Shown piece after piece: positions 9,414 to 17,360 of a DNA stretch of 64,000 nucleotides (positions are counted from its first letter, which is position 1; every line of letters starts with the position of its first letter). Origin of the DNA: Affinundibacterium amnicola (GTDB taxonomy: Bacteria; Pseudomonadota; Gammaproteobacteria; Burkholderiales; Burkholderiaceae_D); contig NZ_JACOFU010000001.1 in assembly GCF_014284275.1 (NCBI RefSeq), positions 1 through 64,000 of the forward strand, read 5' to 3'. The position numbers and the translations under genes are program-made. The notes beneath the pieces are model-generated. The model searched no databases. It worked only from the letters and a program-made list of their open reading frames with translations, and was not told the origin of the DNA.

Positions 9414-10286
9414 ATGAAAATCTTCCTCATCCTCGTGTTCGGCATATTCATCAGTGCATGCACATCCACAAGCGAAAGAAGTGCACCGACACCAATCGCA
9501 AATCCTAAGGAATACTACGGCCATCTGACTTCATTACAAGGCGATTATTTCAAAATCAAATCAACCTATGTAGGCAGAGATTTTCATATCAATGTTCGAC
9601 TCCCGCTCGGCTATCAAGCCAGCAATGCTAAGACTTATCCTGTGGTGTATGTGCTGGATGGTGATAGTCTGTTTCCACTGCTGGCACCAACGCATATTTT
9701 TTTGAACTTTGACGAGAAATTGCCAGAAGCGATCATCGTTGGCATCAGCTATGGCAGCTTTGATCCGGCGATCAATAAACGCGACATCGACTTCAACGCA
9801 CCCGCAGCCGACGCCAAGCCAGGCGAAGATGGTGCGCCACGCTTTTTAGATTTTCTGAAAAAAGAGCTGATCCCAAAAATTGAAAATCAATTCCGCGCCA
9901 ATACCGCAAAACGTGTACTGGTCGGACAATCACGTGCAGGTTATTTTGCCTTGTGGTCAGCGCTGGAAGACCCCGATTTATTCTGGGCACGCATCGCCAG
10001 CAACCCAGCTTTAGCACCAGGCCGCGCGCGGTTTTTTGAAGCAGCGGCAAGCCACAGCAGAACAGACTTGAAAGTCGCCATCGCCTCTGGCATGCGAGAC
10101 ACCGAACAGAGACAGCGTAATGCCACAGAGTGGGGCACGGCATGGTCATCACGCGCTGATGCACCTTGGGCTGTCAAGCTGATCAAGATAGAAGGTGGCA
10201 CGCATGCCGCGACTATTGGGGAGACTTATCGACGGGCTATGCTTTGGTTGTTTCAGGATGAAATTGTACCGATCAAAACGCCGTGA
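9414..10286 (+). CDS. Esterase-family alpha/beta-hydrolase lipoprotein
   Basis: A 290-residue protein with a lipoprotein signal peptide (FGIFISAC, Cys at about 16) and a putative-esterase (PF00756, esterase D/Fes-type) domain. Visible elements are the strand YPVVYVLDGDSLFP, the nucleophile elbow VLVGQSRAGY with the catalytic Ser, and a late His in GGTHAATIGE. Fes/IroE-like enzymes hydrolyse enterobactin-type siderophores, while others act on general acyl esters; the substrate here is open. It is predicted to be periplasmic and membrane-anchored. Confidence 0.8.
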   Translation: MKIFLILVFGIFISACTSTSERSAPTPIANPKEYYGHLTSLQGDYFKIKSTYVGRDFHINVRLPLGYQASNAKTYPVVYVLDGDSLFPLLAPTHIFLNFDEKLPEAIIVGISYGSFDPAINKRDIDFNAPAADAKPGEDGAPRFLDFLKKELIPKIENQFRANTAKRVLVGQSRAGYFALWSALEDPDLFWARIASNPALAPGRARFFEAAASHSRTDLKVAIASGMRDTEQRQRNATEWGTAWSSRADAPWAVKLIKIEGGTHAATIGETYRRAMLWLFQDEIVPIKTP

Positions 10287-10324
10287 TTTTGGATTATATG
10301 TGACACCAATTTGACAGCAGAATC

Positions 10325-10456
10325 GTAGGATGGGCACAGCCTCATCGTGCCCACGCGTTACGGTTGAAGAAGGTGGAAAGGATCAAGCGCAAGGAGAGAT
10401 ATTCGTCGGCAAATCAAACCATTCGCGTGGGCACAAAAAGCGTGCCCACCCTACAA
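10325..10456. repeat. Paired GTGCCCAC inverted-repeat element
   Basis: Two hairpin-forming ends face each other: TAGGATGGGCAC...GTGCCCACGCG (about 10327-10357) and CGCGTGGGCAC...GTGCCCACCCTA (about 10424-10452). The arrangement is a larger inverted repeat around about 65 bases, typical of REP-pair or MITE-like intergenic elements. No coding sequence lies inside. Confidence 0.7.
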
Positions 10457-10551
10457 TGCTGACGTGTGTGAAATGGAAAGAAAGTAAGAGATGAAACTAA
10501 TTGTAAAACAAAGACATAACTTCGAAAAGTTAGATCCGATAGGGGAAATAA

Positions 10552-11517
10552 ATGCGTAAATATGAATGGAATCGCGTTCGCGATATGCGATTTTTTTTGA
10601 GTTTAATTTTTTTTTGTTTGCTGATGTTGAGCTCAAATTCTCACTCACAGTCACTGCAACAGACCAATAGCCCTAAAGCTCTCGGAGTCGATACGAGGTT
10701 GAATGAAGCCAAAGAGCGACAAAAATTGGAACAGAGTTATCGGAGTTGCCCTAGCGGGCATTATGGTGGGCCAAGACCAGGGCGTGTGCGGTATACAAAG
10801 GATCCGTGGATATGGGTGGTGACACCTGAGTTTGCTGCAAAATATTGTATGCCTGAAGCGTTCATTGACCCAGATTTGAAAGGCGCCGAAGCAGTCGCCG
10901 TTAAAATTCGAGAGGAGCAAGATGAAGAGATTTGTGGATGGGGAGATCGTGTAGAAGTCTGTAATAAAGCAAGATCGTTACGCTTTGAGATTTATATCAA
11001 AGGTGAGGTCAAGTTACCAAAAGAAAATGATCTTCCTTATTATATGCCGGCAATTTTACCAAGTAGATTTTTAATCTCAAATAGTCTGCATGATTTGGAA
11101 AAGATCCGGAAAAAAAATCAACAAAATCCAAAGCCTGGCGTGAAGCCTATTTTTAAGTCATCTCAGGTCGGATTGTATTTGTTGTCTGAAGATAAAACCA
11201 CGATTCAGTTGAGCGCAATTTATAGTGAAAGCTTTTTTAGAGATATATTTGATGGAATTGACTTTATGTCATTTGATAGCATTACGGGAGTGGTCAAAAA
11301 GTCGAAAATTTCTTACCAAACTAACCTTAGTTTGGTAATCGCTTTCCGTCCAGTGAACGACAAAATTCCATTTGCGCAACAACGCAAACTTGGTGATTTT
11401 GAGCATGTAATTTATTTGCCAAATCAATTTGCTCGGAAAGTTGCGGAGTTGGATGCGCATGCTGGTGATGATATCCAAGAATTGGCAAAACGAGCCCTTG
11501 GTTTGAAAAAAGATTAG
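10552..11517 (+). CDS. Secreted protein of unknown function
   Basis: A 321-residue protein with a strong ribosome site (AGGGGAAATAA) and an N-terminal signal peptide (hydrophobic FFLSLIFFCLLMLSS, cleavage near SHSQ); an internal ATG at 10585 would give a shorter n-region but lacks a ribosome site. The mature part has several cysteines (CPSG, KYCMP, EICGWGDRVEVC) that could form disulfides in the periplasm. I recognise no domain. Base composition is more AT-rich than the neighbours, and it stands alone between a repeat element and a convergent operon. Confidence 0.65.
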   Translation: MRKYEWNRVRDMRFFLSLIFFCLLMLSSNSHSQSLQQTNSPKALGVDTRLNEAKERQKLEQSYRSCPSGHYGGPRPGRVRYTKDPWIWVVTPEFAAKYCMPEAFIDPDLKGAEAVAVKIREEQDEEICGWGDRVEVCNKARSLRFEIYIKGEVKLPKENDLPYYMPAILPSRFLISNSLHDLEKIRKKNQQNPKPGVKPIFKSSQVGLYLLSEDKTTIQLSAIYSESFFRDIFDGIDFMSFDSITGVVKKSKISYQTNLSLVIAFRPVNDKIPFAQQRKLGDFEHVIYLPNQFARKVAELDAHAGDDIQELAKRALGLKKD

Positions 11518-11561
11518 ATAAAAATTTATTAAAACTACTGAATTGGAAAGATTAGATTGCG

Positions 11562-11663
11562 ATGGAATATCAAGAAATTCTGAAATATTTGCCATTCACA
11601 AAAGGTGTATATGGTACAGATACCAAAGTGAGCGAAGAATTTCTTACCGACATGAAAATCTAA
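11562..11663 (+). CDS. Possible 33-codon small ORF
   Basis: An ATG-initiated ORF (MEYQEILKYLPF...) with GGAAAG about 13 bases upstream and ordinary protein-like composition. It lies between the secreted protein gene and the end of the spoVR-like gene. It may be a small gene or the remnant 5' end of a lost one; evidence is weak. Confidence 0.25.
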   Translation: MEYQEILKYLPFTKGVYGTDTKVSEEFLTDMKI

Positions 11664-11676
11664 GTGGCTTCGCACA

Positions 11677-13251
11677 TCACCCCCGCCGCCCCTTACGCTT
11701 CTCCAACTTACACTCCTGCGTAGCAATAATCTGATTATTGCTATCCACGGTTTCCAGATACACGTCAAATCCCCATAGCCGTGCTACGTGTTTTAAGACT
11801 TCTACTGTTTGATTATTCAGTGGCCTGCGCAGGTATTGGTTGTGGCGTAGGGTCAGGGCGCGGTCGCCTTGTAGGTCGACTGACCAGACTTGGATGTTGG
11901 GTTCGCGATTGCCGAGGTTGTATTGGCCTGCGAGTTGTTGGCGTATGGCGTGGTAGCCGGCTTCGTCGTGGATGGCGGAGACGCTGAGGGTCTTTTTGCT
12001 GTCATCGTCTAAGATCGCGAAGAAGTGAAAATCGCGTATCAATTTGGGTGATAGATATTGCGCGATGAAGCTTTCGTCTTTGAAATTGCGCATGGCGAAG
12101 TGCAGGGTTTTTAGCCAGTCTGCGCCAGCGATATCGGGAAACCATAGTCTGTCTTCTTCGGTCGGGTGTTCGCAGATGCGACGGATGTCGCTCATCATCG
12201 CGAAGCCCAGCGCGTAGGGGTTAATGCCGTTGTAGTATTTGCTGCTGACTGGCGGTTGGTAGACGACATTGGTGTGGCTTTGTAAGAACTCCATCATGAA
12301 GCCATCGCCGACGATGCCTTCTTCAAATAGTTGATACAAGATGGTGTAATGCCAAAACGTCGCCCAGCCTTCGTTCATAACTTGCGTTTGCCTTTGTGGG
12401 TAAAAATATTGCGAAATCTTGCGGATGATGCGGACGATTTCTCTTTCCCACGGTGCTAATAGTGGCGAATATTTTTCTATGAAGTAGAGCAGGTTTTCTT
12501 GCGGTTCTTCGGGATAGCGACGTACTTCTTCTTCGCTGACCACGTCTTCGCGGCGTGGTACGGTGCGCCACAGATCATTGACTTGTGATTGCAGATAACG
12601 CTCGCGTTCTTCTTGTCTTTCTTTTTCTTCGGCGAGTGAGATTTTGGTGGGGCGTTTGTAGCGATCCACACCGTAATTTTGTAGTGCGTGACAGGAGTCG
12701 ACTAAGAGTTCGACTGCCTCTATACCATAGCGTTGTTCGCATTCGCTGATGTATTGTTTGGCGAAGACCATGTAGTCGATGATGGCGTCGGCATCGGTCC
12801 AAGTGCGGAACAGGTAATTACCTTTGAAGAAGGAATTGTGGCCATAGGCGGCGTGTGCGATCACCAGCGTTTGCATGGTGAGACTGTTTTCTTCCATCAG
12901 ATAGGCGATGCAGGGATTGGAGTTGATGACGATCTCATACGCCAGTCCCATGTGACCGCGCTTGTAGTTTCTCTCTGTGGATAAGAAGTGTTTGCCGAAA
13001 GACCAGTGGTTGTACGAGACTGGCATGCCGACTGAGGCGTAGGCATCCATCATTTGTTCTGCGGTGATGATTTCTAATTGATTTGGGTAAGTGTCTAGCT
13101 GGAAATTTTTGGCGACGCGTGCGATCTCTTCGTGGGCTTGTTCTATCAATTCGAATGTCCATTCGGATTGATCGGGTAAGCGTCGGGGATTGCGCGGCTT
13201 GGTCGTCGCATCCTTGATGTTGTTATCATTAGCGGCATTCTGGCTATTCAT
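11677..13251 (-). CDS. SpoVR family protein (YcgB)
   Basis: A 524-residue protein matching SpoVR/YcgB: the family-typical DYMVFAKQYISECEQRYG, the histidine-containing NEGWATFWHYTI and NPYALGFAMM motifs, and a C-terminal domain after residue 440. Its biochemical role is unknown; it is nearly always encoded with PrkA and YeaH, as here, and in enterobacteria the set is RpoS-dependent and linked to nutrient stress. It is the last gene of the leftward operon, 18 bases after yeaH. Length is the usual 500-525. Confidence 0.92.
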   Translation of the reverse strand: MNSQNAANDNNIKDATTKPRNPRRLPDQSEWTFELIEQAHEEIARVAKNFQLDTYPNQLEIITAEQMMDAYASVGMPVSYNHWSFGKHFLSTERNYKRGHMGLAYEIVINSNPCIAYLMEENSLTMQTLVIAHAAYGHNSFFKGNYLFRTWTDADAIIDYMVFAKQYISECEQRYGIEAVELLVDSCHALQNYGVDRYKRPTKISLAEEKERQEERERYLQSQVNDLWRTVPRREDVVSEEEVRRYPEEPQENLLYFIEKYSPLLAPWEREIVRIIRKISQYFYPQRQTQVMNEGWATFWHYTILYQLFEEGIVGDGFMMEFLQSHTNVVYQPPVSSKYYNGINPYALGFAMMSDIRRICEHPTEEDRLWFPDIAGADWLKTLHFAMRNFKDESFIAQYLSPKLIRDFHFFAILDDDSKKTLSVSAIHDEAGYHAIRQQLAGQYNLGNREPNIQVWSVDLQGDRALTLRHNQYLRRPLNNQTVEVLKHVARLWGFDVYLETVDSNNQIIATQECKLEKRKGRRG

Positions 13252-13269
13252 ACTTATCTTCCCTCAGCC

Positions 13270-14538
13270 TTACTTGCTTTGTTTTTTAAAGAGTTCTCTG
13301 AATACAGGATAGATGTCGGCGGGTTCCTCGATTTTTTGCATGGCGAAGTGGGATTTTTGTTCTTTGACTTGCATATATTCTTGCCACAGATTTTGTGGAT
13401 CGCCATCGGTTATTTCGACGTAGGCGTAGTACTGCACCATGGGCATGATCGTGTTCATCAAGATTTGTTTACAGATGACAGAGTCATTGTCCCAATTGTC
13501 GCCGTCCGACGCTTGCGCGACATAGGCGTTCCAGTCGCTGGAGGCGTAGCGGGTTTGTATCACCTCGGTCAATAAGCGCAGGGCAGAGGAGACGATAGTG
13601 CCGCCTGATTCGCGGGAATGAAAGAATTCGTGTTCATCAACTTCGAGGGCAGAAGTGTGATGGCGGATGAAAACGACTTCAATTTTTTCATAAGCGCGTT
13701 GCAAGAATAGATAGAGCAAAATAAAGAAACGTTTGGCAATATCTTTTTTCTTTTCATCCATAGAGCCGGAGACATCAAGCAGGCAAAACATTACTGCTTG
13801 GGTGCTAGGTTTAGGAACCTTGATACGATTGCTGTAACGCAGATCGAAAGGATCGATAAAGGGAATCGCCAGCAAGCGCGTGCGCAGATGATGAATCTCT
13901 TGGCGGATTTTAAGAATTCTGGGATCTTGGTTGTCGCTGGTTTCGGCGAGCAATTCCGCCAGTTCTTCTTCAGCTTTTTTCAAGCGCTTACTGGATTTAC
14001 CACCGACAGCGATGCGTCTACCTAATGCACCGCGTAATGAACGTAACACGTGCAATGAAGACGCAGTGCCAGTGGTGCTATAGCCTGCGCGTTGATTTTT
14101 GAAATCGGTGGTGGCAGTGAGTTGGGTTTTGATGAGGTTAGGTAATTCTAAATCTTCAAAAAAATAATTCAGAAATTCTTCTCGGCTGATTTGAAAAACA
14201 AAATCATCTTCGCTGGTTTCTTCGCTATTGCCAGCCTGTCCTTTGCCTTTACCTGCGCCACCTTTGGGACGCTCAATTTGATCGCCGGTTTGGTATTGTT
14301 CGTTGCCAGGATTGACGCTTTCCCAGACTCCACCGTGGGAGTGACCGAAGTTGGGTTCGTTAACGTCTTTGACGGGGATCGCGATTTTTTCACCGCTATC
14401 CATATCGGTGATAGAGCGGCCTTTGATAGCGCGCGTGACCGCGTCTTTGATCTGGCCTTTATAACGACGCAAAAAACGCTCGCGATTCGGGGCAGATTTG
14501 TTTTTACCTTGAACTCGTCTGTCGATTAAATGTACCAA
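13270..14538 (-). CDS. YeaH/YhbH family protein (DUF444, VWA-like)
   Basis: A 422-residue DUF444 protein. The N-terminal part (LIDRRVQGKNKSAPNRERFLRR) and the von Willebrand A-like domain with a MIDAS-type DVSGSMDEKKK motif at about residue 260 are characteristic. In E. coli YeaH works with the kinase YeaG (PrkA) in the response to sustained nitrogen starvation. Here it is the middle gene of prkA-yeaH-spoVR; a repeat element of about 235 bases separates it from prkA, so part of its expression could be uncoupled. Confidence 0.92.
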   Translation of the reverse strand: MVHLIDRRVQGKNKSAPNRERFLRRYKGQIKDAVTRAIKGRSITDMDSGEKIAIPVKDVNEPNFGHSHGGVWESVNPGNEQYQTGDQIERPKGGAGKGKGQAGNSEETSEDDFVFQISREEFLNYFFEDLELPNLIKTQLTATTDFKNQRAGYSTTGTASSLHVLRSLRGALGRRIAVGGKSSKRLKKAEEELAELLAETSDNQDPRILKIRQEIHHLRTRLLAIPFIDPFDLRYSNRIKVPKPSTQAVMFCLLDVSGSMDEKKKDIAKRFFILLYLFLQRAYEKIEVVFIRHHTSALEVDEHEFFHSRESGGTIVSSALRLLTEVIQTRYASSDWNAYVAQASDGDNWDNDSVICKQILMNTIMPMVQYYAYVEITDGDPQNLWQEYMQVKEQKSHFAMQKIEEPADIYPVFRELFKKQSK

Positions 14539-14586
14539 TTTGTGCTCCCGAACAAGTTCTGTGTTTTAAGGCTTTGGTGTTGCTTT

Positions 14587-14754
14587 CACTCCCTTCTCCC
14601 GCAAGCGGGAGAAGGGGTGGGGATGAGGGTGATTCAGGTTTCCGTTTGCCAATTGCTTGCAATTCACAGTTGCTGAAATTTTTATCGCTATTTCGGCTCA
14701 AGTCCTTGCTCAATTTCCCTCACCCCAACCCCTCTCCCGCATGCGGGAGAGGGG
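14587..14754. repeat. REP-pair/MITE-like element (CTCCCGCAAGCGGGAG type), copy 1
   Basis: The left end is a hairpin CCTTCTCCCGCAAGCGGG followed by a GGGGATGAGGGTG tail; the right end is CCCTCACCCC... followed by hairpin CTCTCCCGCATGCGGGAGAG. The two ends are inverted repeats of each other around a central unique sequence of about 85 bases. It sits between yeaH and prkA in one operon. Two more copies occur at 46944-47117 and 47148-47321. Confidence 0.85.
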
Positions 14755-14774
14755 CTTTTCAAACCTTCAACCCT

Positions 14775-16697
14775 TTACGACGACTTCCTCACCCTCAAAT
14801 ACCATTCACACAGCAATCTAACTTGTTTCGCGGTATAGCCCTTTGCCACCATGCGGCTGACAAACTCCTGATGCTTGTTGGCGTCGTCGCTGCTGGCTTT
14901 GGCATTGAATGAAATAACCGGCAGCAGCTCTTCCGTATTTGAAAACATTTTTTTCTCTATGACTGTGCGCAGTTTTTCGTAGCTGGTCCAGGTTGGATTT
15001 TTGCCGCCATTTTGTGCTCTGGCGCGCAGGACGAAATTGACGATCTCATTGCGGAAGTCTTTGGGATTCGAGATGCCCGCAGGTTTTTCAATTTTTTCCA
15101 GTTCGCTATTCAGAGCTTCACGGTCAAAGCTTTCACCAGTGTCGGGGTCGCGGAATTCTTGGTCTTGTATCCAAAAATCAGCGAAGGTCACGTAGCGATC
15201 AAAAATATTTTGTCCGTATTCAGAATAGCTTTCCAAGTACGCGGTTTGGATTTCTTTACCTATGAATTCGGCGTAACGTGCAGCCAAGTATTCTTTGATG
15301 TAGGACAGATATTTTTGTTCCAGTTCTGGCGCAAATTGTTCGCGTTCGATTTGCTGTTCCAACACGTACAGCAGATGCACGGGATTGGCGGCGACTTCGG
15401 TGTTGTCGAAGTTAAAGACCTTGGACAAAATCTTGAAAGCGAAGCGGGTAGAGATGCCGTTCATACCTTCATCGACGCCTGCGTAATCAACATACTCTTG
15501 CCGCGATTTGGCTTTGGGATCGGTGTCTTTGAGATTGTCGCCGTCGTACACCAGCATTTTGCTAAAGATGCTGGAATTTTCTGGTTCGACCAAGCGTGAC
15601 AAAATCGAGAACTGCGCCATCATTTTGAAAGTGCCTGGCGCACATGGCGCTTGTGATAATGAGGAGCTGCGTATCAGTTTTTCGTAGATCTTAATCTCAT
15701 CAGAAACGCGCAGGCAGTATGGCACTTTAACGATGTAGATACGATCTAAGAAGGCTTCATTATTTTTATTGTTCTTAAAAGTTTTCCATTCTGATTCATT
15801 TGAGTGCGCGAGAATGATGCCTTCAAACGGTATCGCACCAAAGCCTTCTGTGCCTTTGAAATTACCTTCTTGCGTTGCGGTCAATAAAGGATGTAAGACT
15901 TTGATCGGCGCTTTGAACATTTCTACAAATTCCATCAAGCCTTGATTGGCGAGACAGAGACCACCGGAATAGCTGTAAGCATCTGGGTCGTCTTGTGAAT
16001 AATCTTCTAGTTTGCGGATATCGACTTTGCCGACTAAGGAAGAAATATCTTGATTGTTTTCATCTCCAGGCTCTGTTTTGGATACTGCGATTTGTTTTAA
16101 GACAGAAGGGTAGCGTCGCACCACGCGAAATTGATTAATGTCGCCACCAAATTCGTGCAGACGTTTGACTGCCCAAGGGCTGGGAATAGTTCTGAGATAT
16201 CTGCGTGGAATTCCAAAGTCTTCTTCCAAAATCGCACCGTCTTCCTCTTCGTTAAACAAGCCGAGTGGCGATTCATTCACTGGTGAACCTTTGATGCAAT
16301 AGAAGGGAATTTTTTCCATCAAATATTTAAGGCGCTCAGCGATGGAGGATTTACCACCGCCGACTGGGCCTAGCAGATACAAAACTTGTTTGCGCTCTTC
16401 GAGACCTTGCGCGGCATGGCGGAAGTAGGCGACGACTTGTTCTATCACTTCTTCCATACCATAAAACTCGCGGAAGGCCGGGTAGATTTTGATGATTTTA
16501 TTGGAGAATATGCGCGAACGTCGTGAGTCGTTGCGGGTGTCGATTTGTTCGGGTTCGCCGATGGCTGCCAGCATGCGTTCCGGTGCAGTGGCGTAGGCGA
16601 GAGGGTCTTTTTTGCATAAGTCCAAAAACTCTTGCAATGAATATTCTTCTTCGCGAGTTTTTTCGTAACGCGCTGCATAGTTGTCAAAAATATTCAT
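14775..16697 (-). CDS. prkA: PrkA family serine protein kinase (YeaG)
   Basis: A 640-residue PrkA: an N-terminal AAA-type ATPase region with Walker A GPVGGGKS at residues 110-117, followed by the PrkA C-terminal kinase-like domain. Length is that of the family. The protein is known as a stress-linked serine kinase or AAA+ protein in Bacillus and as YeaG in E. coli. It heads the leftward operon with yeaH and spoVR. The ATG is preceded by AAGGAGATC. Confidence 0.93.
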   Translation of the reverse strand: MNIFDNYAARYEKTREEEYSLQEFLDLCKKDPLAYATAPERMLAAIGEPEQIDTRNDSRRSRIFSNKIIKIYPAFREFYGMEEVIEQVVAYFRHAAQGLEERKQVLYLLGPVGGGKSSIAERLKYLMEKIPFYCIKGSPVNESPLGLFNEEEDGAILEEDFGIPRRYLRTIPSPWAVKRLHEFGGDINQFRVVRRYPSVLKQIAVSKTEPGDENNQDISSLVGKVDIRKLEDYSQDDPDAYSYSGGLCLANQGLMEFVEMFKAPIKVLHPLLTATQEGNFKGTEGFGAIPFEGIILAHSNESEWKTFKNNKNNEAFLDRIYIVKVPYCLRVSDEIKIYEKLIRSSSLSQAPCAPGTFKMMAQFSILSRLVEPENSSIFSKMLVYDGDNLKDTDPKAKSRQEYVDYAGVDEGMNGISTRFAFKILSKVFNFDNTEVAANPVHLLYVLEQQIEREQFAPELEQKYLSYIKEYLAARYAEFIGKEIQTAYLESYSEYGQNIFDRYVTFADFWIQDQEFRDPDTGESFDREALNSELEKIEKPAGISNPKDFRNEIVNFVLRARAQNGGKNPTWTSYEKLRTVIEKKMFSNTEELLPVISFNAKASSDDANKHQEFVSRMVAKGYTAKQVRLLCEWYLRVRKSS

Positions 16698-17360
16698 TTT
16701 GATCTCCTTTTACGTGCGCACTGAGCGTTCAGATTTTGTCAGCTATCGCACTTTCTTTTGGGTGATAAACGAAAAAAATGGCGTAGGCTCAATTTAGTGT
16801 AGGCGAAAAATAAAAATCTGCAGGCAAATTTTTGTGACATTGAAATGCAAAAAAGACGGGACAAGCCCCTAATGCCGCTCAGCCAAGCGTGGTGCTGCAT
16901 ATCGTCGGCAAGCAGCATGCTGTTTGCGTTCCCCCGCTGTAATCCGCCTAGAGTTGACAGTGCGACGTTTTGCATTGAACTGAAATGCATCAGGATCATT
17001 TCCTTTATTTCTTAGCTTAACGATGATGGCTGGGGATTTGGATGACACGATTTTTGCATAAGCATGCTTCAATTTTGTCTGGAACTTCGCAACTGCAATA
17101 TGGTCAGAAAGTAGCTAAGAACAACAAATCGTTACAAAATAGGAGGAAAAACTCGCAGATCTATTGTCCGCGCCTGCTGTGCGAACTCAGAACAAGTGAT
17201 ATGCTTGTTGGCATTAAGACGCTGCCATGGTTTTTTATTAACCGTATATGAAGCAGCGCGGGTTGAACGGTAAGAAATATTCGTATTTGGCTATTAAAAA
17301 GTATTCATTTATTGCACACTATGATGTACGCATTGCAATACGAATAATTGGAGAAAGAAC
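16698..17360. other. Long divergent intergenic region between prkA and the Prc protease gene
   Basis: About 660 bases. It must hold the prkA promoter on the left and the protease promoter on the right. I could not fix either pair of boxes with confidence. Short ORFs in it have no ribosome sites and unnatural composition. No repeat or hairpin stands out. Confidence 0.5.

Noticed and set aside
9223-9417. Frame between the 8817 and 9414 genes
   Set aside because: It begins inside the preceding gene and runs through a repeat-like G-rich tract.
15012-15599. 195-codon plus-strand reading frame
   Set aside because: It is antisense within the well-supported prkA gene, lacks a ribosome site and shows no protein family pattern.
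16739-17072. Minus-strand frames upstream of prkA
   Set aside because: No ribosome sites and no family pattern; they lie in the promoter region of a strong operon.
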